Source: CAVSRC01 sp963782045
GTDB lineage: Bacteria; Pseudomonadota; Alphaproteobacteria; Rhizobiales; Kaistiaceae
Direction: 5' to 3'
Length of the DNA stretch: 64,000 nt
Assembly: GCA_963782045.1 (NCBI GenBank)
Contig: CAWAIR010000006.1
Location: forward strand, 434,001 to 498,000
Shown: positions 25,008 to 33,352 of the stretch, piece after piece
Layout: each line of letters starts with the position of its first letter
Numbering within the stretch: position 1 is the first letter of the stretch
The notes under the pieces: model-generated
What the model was told of the DNA's origin: nothing
The model's database searches: none
What the model saw: only the letters and a program-made list of their open reading frames with translations
Translations under genes and position numbers: made by a program

Positions 25008-26638
25008 TGCTGCTCAGCGTCGAAAACCTCACCGTCTCCATCGGTACGACGTCGATCCTTTCCGGCGTGTCGCTATCCGTGGCGCCCGGCGAAGTGCTGG
25101 GGCTGGTCGGCGAATCGGGTTCGGGCAAGACCATGACGGCGCTCGCCGTCATGCGCCTGCTGCCGCATCGGGCGGTCGCTCGCGGCCGCGTCGTGCTCGA
25201 CGGCGCCGAGCTCTCGGCGCTCGACGAACGTGCTCTCTGCGGCTACCGCGGCCGCACCCTTGCCATGGTCTTCCAGGAGCCGATGAGCGCGCTCAATCCG
25301 GTCAAGACCATCGGCACGCAGGTGGCCGAGACGGTGCGCGTGCATCACGGCGCCTCGGCCGCCGACGCCGCCGAAATGGCGCGCCAGGCGCTCGACCGCG
25401 TCGGCCTGCCGACAGCGCGCTTTCCGCTGGACACCTATCCGCACGAGCTTTCCGGCGGTCAGCGCCAGCGGGTGGTGATCGCCATGGCGACGGTGCTGAA
25501 GCCAAAATTGCTTATTGCCGACGAGCCGACCACCGCCGTCGACGTTACCACCCAGGCGCGCATCCTCGATCTCCTGCGCCGGCTGGTCGCCGAGGACGAC
25601 GTCGGCCTTATCCTGATCAGCCACGATCTGGCGGTGGTTGCCGACATGGCCGACCGCATCGCCATCATGAAGGACGGCGTGGTGGTCGAGGAGGGCGAGA
25701 CCGTCGGCCTCTTCCGCGGGCTCGCTAATCCCTATTCGCGCGCGCTGTTCGCGGCCTCGACCTACCGCTCGGCGCGGGTCAGGCGGCTCGCTCCGGACGA
25801 GGGCCACCACGCACCGATCCTCGAGGTTTCCGGCGTCTCCCAGGATTATCGGCTGCCGCGGCGCATGCCGTTCGAGCGGCCGCGTCATTTCCGCGCGGTG
25901 GACGGCGTCGATCTCACCATCCGGCGCGGCGAGAACCTCGGCCTGGTCGGCGAATCGGGCAGCGGCAAGTCGACGCTCGCCCGCGTCATCCTGGCGCTCG
26001 CCAGGCCCAGCGCCGGCACCGTCACGCTTGACGGCGGCGATTTCCTGGCGAGCCGCGGCGAGGCGCGTCGCGCGCTCCGCCGCCATGTCCAGGCGGTGTT
26101 CCAGGACCCCTATGGCAGTCTCGATCCCCGCTATCGGGTGGCGCGGATGATCGCCGAGCCGTTCCACCTCGACCGGTCGAAGCCGTCCGCCGCCGAGCGG
26201 CGCCGGCGGGTGGACGAGGCGCTCGTCGCCGTCGGCCTGTCGGCGGCCGATGGCGACAAGCATCCGCACGAGTTCTCCGGCGGCCAGCGCCAGCGCCTGG
26301 CCATCGCCCGGGCGCTGATCACCCGCCCCTCGCTGATCGTCCTCGACGAAGCCGTTTCGGCGCTCGACGTGTCGATCCGCGCGCAGATCCTCGATCTGCT
26401 CGCCGATCTCGGCGACCGATTCGCGGTCTCCTATCTGTTCATCTCGCACGACCTGACGGTGGTCCGCGCGATCACCGACCGCGTCGTCATCATGCGCGAG
26501 GGCCGCATCGTGGAGCATGGCGAGACCGAGCGGGTCTTCACCAGCCCTCGGCATCCCTACACGGCGGAACTGATCGCGGCGACGCCGGATCTGGAACGGG
26601 CGCTGGCCGCGCGGGCGGGGCGAAGCGCGGCACCGTGA
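25004..26638 (+). CDS. Fused peptide ABC transporter ATPase with two nucleotide-binding domains (DppD-DppF type)
   Basis: A 544-residue cytoplasmic protein with two complete ABC domains. NBD1 has Walker A GESGSGKT, signature LSGGQRQR, and Walker B LLIADEPTTAVDV. NBD2 (from about residue 270) has Walker A GESGSGKS, FQDPYGSLDPR, signature FSGGQRQR, and Walker B LIVLDEAVSALDV. It energises the adjacent DppB/DppC-type permeases. The ATG at 25004 (or the next codon, ATG 25007) overlaps the dppC stop. The two-in-one arrangement is common in peptide and glutathione (GsiA-like) transporters. Confidence 0.92.
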   Translation: MMLLSVENLTVSIGTTSILSGVSLSVAPGEVLGLVGESGSGKTMTALAVMRLLPHRAVARGRVVLDGAELSALDERALCGYRGRTLAMVFQEPMSALNPVKTIGTQVAETVRVHHGASAADAAEMARQALDRVGLPTARFPLDTYPHELSGGQRQRVVIAMATVLKPKLLIADEPTTAVDVTTQARILDLLRRLVAEDDVGLILISHDLAVVADMADRIAIMKDGVVVEEGETVGLFRGLANPYSRALFAASTYRSARVRRLAPDEGHHAPILEVSGVSQDYRLPRRMPFERPRHFRAVDGVDLTIRRGENLGLVGESGSGKSTLARVILALARPSAGTVTLDGGDFLASRGEARRALRRHVQAVFQDPYGSLDPRYRVARMIAEPFHLDRSKPSAAERRRRVDEALVAVGLSAADGDKHPHEFSGGQRQRLAIARALITRPSLIVLDEAVSALDVSIRAQILDLLADLGDRFAVSYLFISHDLTVVRAITDRVVIMREGRIVEHGETERVFTSPRHPYTAELIAATPDLERALAARAGRSAAP

Positions 26639-26658
26639 AGCTCCCGGGGGGGCGGGCA

Positions 26659-26679
26659 TCCCCCGGTCAAGCCGGGGGA
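26659..26679. repeat. Intergenic palindromic hairpin
   Basis: TCCCCCGG (26659-26666) pairs with CCGGGGGA (26672-26679) around TCAAG. It lies between two convergent genes (ABC ATPase stop 26638, antitoxin-like stop 26714). This type of hairpin recurs in alphaproteobacterial intergenic DNA and could end transcription from both sides, although no T-run follows. Confidence 0.5.
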
Positions 26680-26713
26680 CGGGCGCTCAGGACGAGGGCG
26701 AAAGGGGGATGCT

Positions 26714-26935
26714 TCAGAGGCCGGCGGCCTTGCGCAGCGCGGCGTTGATGCGCTCCTGCCAGCCGGGACCGTCCTCCTGAAAATGGTCGAGAACGTCGCG
26801 GTCGAGGCGGAGCGTCACCTGCTCCTTGGCGCCGGGCAGAGCGGAGGGCTTGGCCGCCGGCTCCGGCAAAGGCGGCGCCTTCGGCTGGAAAACGGCTTCG
26901 GCCGCCTTGCGCGGGTCGGTCAGGCGTCGGGCCAT
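26714..26935 (-). CDS. BrnA-like antitoxin / DUF4415 protein
   Basis: A 73-residue protein whose C-terminal part, VTLRLDRDVLDHFQEDGPGWQERINAALRKAAGL, is the ribbon-helix-helix core shared by BrnA antitoxins and DUF4415 proteins. The N-terminal half is Pro/Ala-rich. BrnA normally pairs with the RNase toxin BrnT encoded just upstream. Here the adjacent upstream gene is an unrelated small acidic protein, so this is an orphan or a non-canonical regulator. The start ATG (26933-26935) is internal to a longer open frame that lacks coding character. Confidence 0.7.
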   Translation of the reverse strand: MARRLTDPRKAAEAVFQPKAPPLPEPAAKPSALPGAKEQVTLRLDRDVLDHFQEDGPGWQERINAALRKAAGL

Positions 26936-26948
26936 GGCGGGATAGCCT

Positions 26949-27149
26949 CTACTGGGCGGTGTGGAAGGCGCGCTCGAGCATGCGCCGGCAGGCCTCGGCC
27001 TGCTCGCGCACGGTGTCCTCGCCGAGCGCCCGGGCGATGTCGCGAAGGTCGCGGATGGCCACGTCGACGGCGGTGATGAGGTCGATGTCCGGTTCCTCCT
27101 CCTCGTCCGGTTCGGTGGCACGCAACGGAAACTGGATGATCTCTGCCAT
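26949..27149 (-). CDS. Small acidic hypothetical protein
   Basis: A 66-residue product beginning MAEIIQFPLRATEPDEEEEP, then a helical stretch (DLITAVDVAIRDLRDIARALGEDTVREQAEACRRMLERAF). It is separated from the BrnA-like gene by 13 bp on the same strand, so the two may be co-transcribed. It has none of the BrnT toxin motifs. The IIQFPL start is common in small Hyphomicrobiales proteins of unknown role. No function is proposed. Confidence 0.6.
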   Translation of the reverse strand: MAEIIQFPLRATEPDEEEEPDIDLITAVDVAIRDLRDIARALGEDTVREQAEACRRMLERAFHTAQ

Positions 27150-27222
27150 CTTGATACGTCCTGCCGGCGAATCACTCACGCGCCGGTTTGACCATTCCGA
27201 CAGCGAAAGGTTGCCCAGAGGT

Positions 27223-27777
27223 TTACCGGCCGGCAAGCATGGCGGCGCGCGCCCGGGCGGCCGGCAGGGCGGCGAGCGCCGTCGCCACCACCTCGGCGAG
27301 CGGCGGCTCGATCGGCACCCGCACCACCAGCTCGTCCGGGCCGGGCGGCTCCAGGGTATCGAACTGGCTCTGCAGCAGGCTCGGCGGCATGAAGTGATGC
27401 CGGCGGTGCTCCATGCGCGTCTCGATGGTCTCATAGGAGCCGTCGAGCCAGAGGAAGATGACGGGGCGTCCGGCGGCGCTCACCAGCCGGTCGCGGTAGA
27501 CGCGGCGGAGCGCCGAGCAGGCGACGATCAGGCGCCCATCGGCTTCCCTGAGGGCCTTGCCGATGGCGTCGAGCCATGGCCAGCGGTCCTCGTCGGTCAA
27601 GGGGATTCCGGCCGACATCTTGGCGATATTGGCCTTGGGGTGGAATTCGTCGGCGTCACGGAACGGCATGCCGATACGCTCGGCCACCCGCTTGCCGACC
27701 GAGGTCTTGCCGCTTCCCGCCACCCCCATGATGACGATGGGGACGGCTCCTGCTGCCTGCTCTGTTTCGTCCGACAT
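27223..27777 (-). CDS. gntK: Gluconokinase
   Basis: A 184-residue kinase phosphorylating gluconate to 6-phosphogluconate, feeding the pentose phosphate and Entner-Doudoroff pathways. The P-loop GVAGSGKT lies at residues 18-25. The family motifs FRDADEFHPKANIAKMSAGIPLTDEDRWPWL and VACSALRRVYRDRL are present, as is HFMPPSLLQSQFDTLE. The start ATG at 27775-27777 gives the normal length. It is divergent from the VOC gene, sharing a 99-bp promoter region. Confidence 0.93.
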   Translation of the reverse strand: MSDETEQAAGAVPIVIMGVAGSGKTSVGKRVAERIGMPFRDADEFHPKANIAKMSAGIPLTDEDRWPWLDAIGKALREADGRLIVACSALRRVYRDRLVSAAGRPVIFLWLDGSYETIETRMEHRRHHFMPPSLLQSQFDTLEPPGPDELVVRVPIEPPLAEVVATALAALPAARARAAMLAGR

Positions 27778-27876
27778 GGTTCTTCTTGTTGCCCGGCAAG
27801 CCGGCTGCAAGCTTGTCGAATGGATAGTGCTGCGCCCTATATCTAGGCCATTCGTTGCAAAGGGGGGAGTTCGCCC

Positions 27877-28458
27877 ATGCAGAAACTGCAAGTCCAGGCC
27901 GTCCACCACATCACCCTGGTCGGGGCTGACCGCCAGACCTCGATCGACTTCTGGGAAGGCGTGCTCGGCATGCCCTTCGTCTTCGAGCAGCCCAATCTCG
28001 ACGTCCCCGAGGAAAGCCATCTCTATTTCGACCCCGGCGACGGGCGGCTGATCACGGTGTTCACCAAGGAGAGCCGCAAGCCGGACCCGACGCCGACCTC
28101 GCGCGACGTCGGCGTGGTCCACCACATCGCCTTCTCGGTATCGCGGGCGACCTTCGCACAGGCGGTCAAGCGGCTGGACGAACGGGGCATCGAGCACAGC
28201 GGCGTCAAGGACCGCGGCTTCATGGATTCGATCTATTTCCGCGATCCGCTCGGCCTGCTCGTCGAGCTCGCCTGTTATCGCTTCTTCCCGCCGGAGGGCG
28301 TGTCGTGGGGCGAGGTGATGCTCGAGGCGCACAAGCTCAGGGTGGCGCGCGGCGACTACAACATTGCCGAGGTCCATCTGGCCGACGCCATCGAGAACCT
28401 GACCAAGCGCGGCCGCGGCAGCCTGTCGGAGGACCGTTCGCCGAAGAACCCTTATTAG
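27877..28458 (+). CDS. VOC-family (glyoxalase/ring-cleavage dioxygenase-like) protein
   Basis: A 193-residue protein made of two vicinal-oxygen-chelate half domains. VHHITLVGADRQTSIDFWEGVLGM (from about residue 9) opens the first, and VVHHIAFSVSRATFAQAVKRL (from about residue 85) the second. The latter is followed by IYFRDPLGLLVELA, where the Glu is a likely metal ligand along with the His residues. Such proteins are often annotated as glyoxalase or extradiol dioxygenase, but the substrate is unknown. It is preceded by an AAGGGGGGAG ribosome site and followed 64 bp later by a GST gene. Confidence 0.82.
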   Translation: MQKLQVQAVHHITLVGADRQTSIDFWEGVLGMPFVFEQPNLDVPEESHLYFDPGDGRLITVFTKESRKPDPTPTSRDVGVVHHIAFSVSRATFAQAVKRLDERGIEHSGVKDRGFMDSIYFRDPLGLLVELACYRFFPPEGVSWGEVMLEAHKLRVARGDYNIAEVHLADAIENLTKRGRGSLSEDRSPKNPY

Positions 28459-28522
28459 ATATAGTCCAAGTGACGGCGACGCATCGCGCCCGCGCCACAA
28501 GACGCGGGAGGGGAGGAAAGCA

Positions 28523-29203
28523 ATGACAGCAAAGCTCTACATCCTGGAAGTATCGAATACGAGCCGGCCGATCCGCGCGCTGATCGCGGAATACAAGCTG
28601 CCGATCGAAGAGGTGGCACTGGATTTCTACAAGGGCGAGCACGCCAGCGAGCCGTATCTCTCGCTCAACCCGAATGCGCTGGTGCCCACCCTCGACGACG
28701 ACGGCTTCGTGCTCACCGAAAGCTCGGCGATCATGAAATACCTCGCCGACAAGCACGATCTGCCGCTTTACCCCAAGGGGCTGAAGGAGCGGGCGAAGGT
28801 CAACGAGCTGATGGACTGGTTCAATACCGGCTTCTATCGCGACTACGGCTACAACGTCGTCTACCCGCAGATCTATCCGCACCACAAGCGGCCGGACGAC
28901 ACCACGCATGCCGGTACCCTCGAATGGGGCAAGGCCAACACGCAGAAATGGCTGAAGGTGCTCAACGACCACTGGCTGGGCAAGGGCAACAAATACCTGA
29001 CCGGCGACCAGATGACGATCGCCGATCTTTTCGGCTATGCGCTGATCACCTGCGGCATGGTCACGCGCGACGAGTTCAAGGGCTATCCGAACGTCCAGCG
29101 CTGGATAGCGGAGGTGGCGAAGCTGCCGAGCTGGGAGAAGGTCAACGCCGCGCTCGCCGGCTTCCGCGACTACGTCAAGGACCAGCCGTTCGTGAACGTG
29201 TGA
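28523..29203 (+). CDS. Glutathione S-transferase family protein
   Basis: A 226-residue cytosolic GST. The N-terminal thioredoxin-like domain reads KLYILEVSNTSRPIRALIAEYKLPIEEV, with NPNALVPTLDDDGFVLTESSAIMKYLADKH (cis-Pro and glutathione-binding Glu-Ser, about residues 52-78). The C-terminal helical domain contains the capping-box region YLTGDQMTIADLFGYALI. GGGAGGGGAGGAAA precedes the ATG. It may act with the VOC protein in detoxification, given their shared strand, but this is inference. A strong bidirectional terminator follows. Confidence 0.88.
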   Translation: MTAKLYILEVSNTSRPIRALIAEYKLPIEEVALDFYKGEHASEPYLSLNPNALVPTLDDDGFVLTESSAIMKYLADKHDLPLYPKGLKERAKVNELMDWFNTGFYRDYGYNVVYPQIYPHHKRPDDTTHAGTLEWGKANTQKWLKVLNDHWLGKGNKYLTGDQMTIADLFGYALITCGMVTRDEFKGYPNVQRWIAEVAKLPSWEKVNAALAGFRDYVKDQPFVNV

Positions 29204-29228
29204 CCGGCAGCGCCGGTCTTTCCGGGAG

Positions 29229-29259
29229 AATGAGGCGCCGGTAGGCGCCTCATTGCTTT
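29229..29259. terminator. Bidirectional terminator between the GST gene and the CoA-ligase gene
   Basis: AATGAGGCGCC (29229-29239) pairs perfectly over 11 bp with GGCGCCTCATT (29244-29254) around GGTA, followed by GCTTTT. The stop codon of the minus-strand CoA-ligase gene (29250-29252) is inside the stem. Confidence 0.8.
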
Positions 29260-30575
29260 TCGGGCGCGGCCTCGCTCCAGTCGAGGATGTGCGACTTGTA
29301 GCTCGAGCGGGGCAGGCTGTCGAAGGGGACAAGCACCACCTGCGAGGTGAAGACCAGCTTCTCCCGGATGCGCGAGCGGATGCGCTCGGCGAGGTCGTTG
29401 TTCTCGCCCGCGCCCTCGGCAAGTTCCACCACCACTCTCAGCGGCGGGTCCTGGCGGGTGCCCTTCGCGTGTGGGCGGATGGTGAGCACGCCGCTCACGG
29501 CGGGCACGAATTCGTTGACCACCTCGCGCACGGCGGTGGGAAAGACGTTGACGCCGCGCACGATCAGCATGTCGTCGGTGCGGCCGATGCAGCGCACGCG
29601 CGGCGCCGTGCGGCCGCAGGGGCAGGGGCTCACCCAGACGCGGACGTGATCGCGGCTGCGGAAGCGCAGGAGCGGCGCCGCCCGGTGGCGGAGGTGAGTG
29701 TAGACCAGTTCGCCTTCGGCGCCGTCGACAAGCGGTAGCGGAGCGCCGGTCTGCGGATCGATCAGCTCGAAATGGACGAAGCCGCGGCCGCTGAAATGCA
29801 TGCCCTGGCGGTGGTGGCACTCGCCCCACAGCGACACGGCGATGTCGCCGATGCCCATGGCCTCGGTGACCTCGGCCTCCCAGGCGCCCTCGAGGCGGGC
29901 GCGCATGGCCGGCTCGCCGCCGCCGGGTTCGCCGGCGACCAGCAGCCGGCGCACGCTGGTCTCGGCGGGATTGGTGCCGTGCTCGCGCGCCCATTCGGCG
30001 AGGTGGAGGGCATAGGACGGGGTGAGCGCGATGGCGTCCGCCTTGAGCAGCCGCACGGCCGCCATCAGCCGGTCGGTGGCGCCGCTGCCGACCGGGATGA
30101 CGGTCAGGCCGAGCTTGGTGAAGGCGTCGATGGTGGCGCCGGCGACGAAGGGGCCGATGTTGTAGGTGGCGATCAGCTTGTCGCCGCGGGCGACGCCGGA
30201 GGCGGCATAGGAGCGGGCGGAGATCACCGCCCAGTCGGCGAGGTCGTCGGCGGTGAGCGGCACGTAGCTCGGCGTTCCGGTGGTGCCGCTGGTCGAATAG
30301 ATGCGGGAAAGCTCGCCGACAGGCACGGCCAGATGGGTGCCGATCGGTTCGGCCTCGCTGCGCGAGGCGCGGAGCTCGTCCTTTTCGGTGAAGGGGAGGG
30401 CGGCGATGGCGTCAAGGCTGCCGACCGCGGCAGCGTCGTCGAAGCCGGCCTCGGTGAGCTTCTGCCGGTAGAAGCGCGAACGGGCGAACAGACGGGCGAT
30501 CTGATCGCGGTAGAGCGCGTCGTCGCGCTGGATCTGCTGGTCCCAGGGAAGGGTCTCGGCGGCGGGCTCGAACAC
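29250..30575 (-). CDS. Phenylacetate-CoA ligase-like adenylate-forming enzyme
   Basis: A 441-residue ANL-superfamily enzyme of the PaaK branch that would activate an organic acid to its CoA thioester. Motifs are the P-loop YSTSGTTGTPSYVP, EAMGIGDIAVSLWGECHHRQGMHF, GELVYTHL, CGRTAPRVRCIGRTDDMLIVRGVNVFPTAVREV (AMP-binding C-domain), and a C-terminal SSYKSHILDW with the catalytic Lys region. GTG at 30573-30575 is preferred because AAGGAGG lies upstream and it follows the citryl-CoA lyase-like stop by 4 bp. ATG 30605 would overlap that gene. No phenylacetate catabolism genes are nearby, so the acid substrate is unknown. Confidence 0.85.
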   Translation of the reverse strand: MFEPAAETLPWDQQIQRDDALYRDQIARLFARSRFYRQKLTEAGFDDAAAVGSLDAIAALPFTEKDELRASRSEAEPIGTHLAVPVGELSRIYSTSGTTGTPSYVPLTADDLADWAVISARSYAASGVARGDKLIATYNIGPFVAGATIDAFTKLGLTVIPVGSGATDRLMAAVRLLKADAIALTPSYALHLAEWAREHGTNPAETSVRRLLVAGEPGGGEPAMRARLEGAWEAEVTEAMGIGDIAVSLWGECHHRQGMHFSGRGFVHFELIDPQTGAPLPLVDGAEGELVYTHLRHRAAPLLRFRSRDHVRVWVSPCPCGRTAPRVRCIGRTDDMLIVRGVNVFPTAVREVVNEFVPAVSGVLTIRPHAKGTRQDPPLRVVVELAEGAGENNDLAERIRSRIREKLVFTSQVVLVPFDSLPRSSYKSHILDWSEAAPEKQ

Positions 30576-30579
30576 GGCG

Positions 30580-31371
30580 CTACTGACCCTCCTTGCCGCC
30601 GTCATAGGCGATGGCTTCCTCGCCGTGGCTGGCCATGAGGAAGCCGATCGGCCGTTCGCGTTCCTCGGCGAGATGGGCGAGCAGGCCGGCGGTGCGGGCG
30701 AGCAGCGGGATGGCCTTGACCATCGCCGCCGGGAAGCCGAGATCGAGCAGGCAGGCGGCAATCGGCATCGACACGTTCATCGGCAAAGCCCGGCCCCAGA
30801 CCATCTCCACCGCCGGCACGAAGCGGCGGGCGAGGTCGATGAACGGGCCGGCGATGCGGCGGTCGTCGGCCAGATCCAGGATGCGCCGGGCACGCGGATC
30901 GACGGGCTTGTGCAGCGGGTGGCCGAAGCCTGGCATGGGCTGGCGGCGCTCGTGGATGGCGCGGGCGACGGCAGCGACGGCAGCGTCGGCGTCCTCGCCG
31001 GTGGCGATCCGTTCGCGGGCCTCGCCAAGCACGCCAGCGCAGGCCTCGGAGGTGCCGAGAATGACCGGCCCGCAGCCGAGGATGCCGGCGGCAACGGCGG
31101 CCTGCAGGAAGTCCGGCGCGGCGTCGTAGGTCATGCGCGCCGCGATTGCGGTCGGCGTCAGGCCGTGCTCGGCGATGGCGACGAGCAGCAGATCGAGGAA
31201 GAAGCGCTGGTCGGCGGTCGGCTCGCGGCCGGTGACGAGCAGGTAGAAATACTCGGTGAAGCTCAACCGGCCCATGAGGTCGTCGACGAGATCGCGGCCG
31301 CGCACCTCGACATGCGCCGCATCGGCGGTTGCAATGGCGCTCTTGGCCGCTCCCGGCTTGCCGATCAGCAC
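30580..31371 (-). CDS. Citryl-CoA lyase/citrate synthase-like protein
   Basis: A 263-residue protein of the citrate synthase superfamily. It is much shorter than citrate synthase (about 430) and matches the small citryl-CoA lyase type. Visible elements are the N-terminal RDLVDDLMGRLSFTEYFYLLVTGREP, a catalytic His region MPGFGHPLHKPVDPRA (His in the citrate synthase FGH position), and MNVSMPIAACLLDLGFP near the end. Start GTG 31369-31371 follows GAGGGGGAA. It forms a tight operon with the CoA ligase. Together they could make or cleave an acyl-CoA by C-C bond chemistry. The true substrate is unknown. Confidence 0.8.
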   Translation of the reverse strand: MLIGKPGAAKSAIATADAAHVEVRGRDLVDDLMGRLSFTEYFYLLVTGREPTADQRFFLDLLLVAIAEHGLTPTAIAARMTYDAAPDFLQAAVAAGILGCGPVILGTSEACAGVLGEARERIATGEDADAAVAAVARAIHERRQPMPGFGHPLHKPVDPRARRILDLADDRRIAGPFIDLARRFVPAVEMVWGRALPMNVSMPIAACLLDLGFPAAMVKAIPLLARTAGLLAHLAEERERPIGFLMASHGEEAIAYDGGKEGQ

Positions 31372-31468
31372 GTTTTCCCCCTCCCCGTCCCCCTGCCGTG
31401 GCCATCTGTGGCGCAGCCGGGCTACGGCAAGGTTTATCAGCGGCGCGCGCGAAGCGACAGGCGTGAGG

Positions 31469-32611
31469 TCAGCGTGACGACCCCCAAGGCCCCGGTGGGG
31501 TCGGCGGCACCTCGCCCCAGGGATGCGGCGCCTCGCCCGTAGCGGCGGGGGGAAGCGGCTCCGGCGCCGCAGGCGGCTGCGGCGGGGCCTCGGCGATGGG
31601 GCCGGGGTCGTGGCCGCCGGCATACCTGACCAGGTTCGCGATGCGCGCCTCGATCGGCGGGTGGGTGGCGAAGAGCCCGCCGAGGCCGGACTGGCGCGGG
31701 TGATCGAGGAACATCTCCTGCACCTGGGCGGGGGCATGGACCTCCGAATGGCCGGCGATCTTGCGCAGCGCGGTGATCATCGCGTCGGGGTTCTTGGTGA
31801 GCTCCGCCGAGCCGGCGTCGGCAAGGAACTCGCGCCGGCGCGAGACGGCGAAGCTGAGCGCCAGCGCGAGCAGGCGGGCAATGAGGAAGATGGCGATGGC
31901 GACGAGAATGAGGACGATGGCGCCACCGCCACCGCCACCGCCGCGTCCGCCGCCGCCACGGTTGCGCGAGCGTCCGCCGCCGCCCCAGCCTCCGCCCGAA
32001 GTGGACCAGAGGAGGGCACGGGGCGCGCGGATGAGGAGGTCGCCGACCAGCGAGATAATGCCGACGAAGACGGCGGAGATGACCAGCAACTGGACGTCGC
32101 GGTTCTCGATATGGGTCAATTCGTGGCCGAGCACCGCCTCGAGCTCGGCGTCGTCGAGAGCGTCCATCAGGCCGCGGGTGACGGTGACGGAATACTGGCC
32201 CTTGCGCACGCCGCTGGCGAAAGCGTTGCGGGCGTCGGTCTCGATGATCCTGAGCCGCGGCATGGTGATGCCACGGCTGATGCAGAGATTTTCCAGAAGG
32301 TTGTAGAGGCGCGGTTCGGCCCTGCGGTCGACCGGCCGGGCGCCGGTGACGGCATCGATGATGCCCTGGTTGGCGAACCAGGCGATGACGAACCAGATGA
32401 GCGCGCTGCCGAAGGCGACGGGGACGAGCGACGGCAGGATGGCAAAGGCATCCTGAATACCCTGCCCGACGCTCGGATCGTTCATCGCCGAGATGATGAG
32501 GGCGAAGCCGAAGCAGATGAGGAGCAGCAGAAAGGGGAAGCCGGCGAGCAGGACCAGCGACTTCAGCCGGTTGTTCCAGATATAGGTCCTGAGGCCGTAG
32601 GCGCCGAGCAC
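31469..32611 (-). CDS. M48-family zinc metalloprotease, membrane-bound
   Basis: A 380-residue inner-membrane protease related to HtpX. Transmembrane helices lie at about 18-41, 62-82, 173-195 and 230-255. The zinc-binding HELTH is at residues 163-167, with the third ligand region RRREFLADAGSAEL. A Gly/Arg-rich loop occupies about residues 206-230. ATHPPIEARIANL is a conserved M48B segment. The Pro-rich tail is typical of LemA-linked proteases. It starts at GTG 32609-32611, 49 bp downstream of lemA. It is distinct from the canonical htpX at 49876, so the genome has two M48 enzymes in this window. Confidence 0.88.
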   Translation of the reverse strand: MLGAYGLRTYIWNNRLKSLVLLAGFPFLLLLICFGFALIISAMNDPSVGQGIQDAFAILPSLVPVAFGSALIWFVIAWFANQGIIDAVTGARPVDRRAEPRLYNLLENLCISRGITMPRLRIIETDARNAFASGVRKGQYSVTVTRGLMDALDDAELEAVLGHELTHIENRDVQLLVISAVFVGIISLVGDLLIRAPRALLWSTSGGGWGGGGRSRNRGGGGRGGGGGGGAIVLILVAIAIFLIARLLALALSFAVSRRREFLADAGSAELTKNPDAMITALRKIAGHSEVHAPAQVQEMFLDHPRQSGLGGLFATHPPIEARIANLVRYAGGHDPGPIAEAPPQPPAAPEPLPPAATGEAPHPWGEVPPTPPGPWGSSR

Positions 32612-32660
32612 GGGCCTTGTCTCCGGTCAGCGGTCCGGCGCCGCGGCCGGGCCTGCCGAA

Positions 32661-33221
32661 TCAGAACTTCACCTGCGGCGCGGCCTCGACCGCCGCGCGC
32701 TCGCCCTCGTCGACCTCGAAGAAGGTGCGCGGGGTGAAGCCCATCGAGCCGGCCATCAGCACCATCGGGAAGGACTGGATGGCGGTGTTGTACTCCTGCA
32801 CGGCGTTGTTGAAGAAGCGCCGGGCGGCGGCGATCTTGTTCTCCAGGTCGGAGAGGTCCGACTGGAGCTGCAGGAAGTTCTGGTTGGCCTTGAGGTCGGG
32901 ATAGGCCTCGGCGACGGCGAAGAGCTGGCGCAGCGCGCCGGTCAGCATGTTCTCCGCCTTGGCCTGGGCCTCGGGGCTGGAGGCGGTAACGGCGGCGTTG
33001 CGCGCCTGGGTGACGGCCTCGAAGGTGCCGCGCTCGTGGGCGGCGTAGCCCTTCACCGTCTCGACCAGATTGGGCACGAGATCGTGGCGCTGCTTGAGCT
33101 GGACCGAGATGTCGGACCAGGCCTGGTTGACGACCTGCCGCAGGCTGACCATGCGGTTGTAGAGGACGATCGCGAAGAACGCGATCACGACGACGATGGC
33201 GAGGATGATCCAGCCTGTCAT
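32661..33221 (-). CDS. lemA: LemA family protein
   Basis: A 186-residue membrane-anchored protein with an N-terminal helix (about 4-22) and the LemA coiled-coil domain (VVNQAWSDISVQLKQRHDLVPNLVETVKGYAAHERGTFE, then NFLQLQSDLSDLENKIAAARRFFNNAVQEYNTAIQSFP). GGAGG precedes the ATG at 33219-33221. LemA genes commonly sit next to an M48 protease gene, as here. Its biochemical role is not established. Confidence 0.93.
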   Translation of the reverse strand: MTGWIILAIVVVIAFFAIVLYNRMVSLRQVVNQAWSDISVQLKQRHDLVPNLVETVKGYAAHERGTFEAVTQARNAAVTASSPEAQAKAENMLTGALRQLFAVAEAYPDLKANQNFLQLQSDLSDLENKIAAARRFFNNAVQEYNTAIQSFPMVLMAGSMGFTPRTFFEVDEGERAAVEAAPQVKF

Positions 33222-33352
33222 GGCGACCTCCGGTTTCGTGGGTGGACAATCTAGCGCGCGGGGCGGCCAGGGGCCACACGCCGTGTGACCGCAGTCACCG
33301 GCCGGTCGGTCCTCGATGTGGCGGGCTCCATCCTTCGAGGCCCGCCTCCGGC

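Noticed and set aside
26949..27149. BrnT toxin partner for the BrnA-like protein
   Set aside because: The adjacent 66-residue protein lacks the BrnT RNase-fold motifs and is too acidic.
29250..30761. A longer start for the CoA ligase at 30761
   Set aside because: The extra N-terminal residues overlap the citryl-CoA-lyase-like gene and are Ser/Arg-rich. GTG 30575 has a ribosome site and follows the upstream stop.
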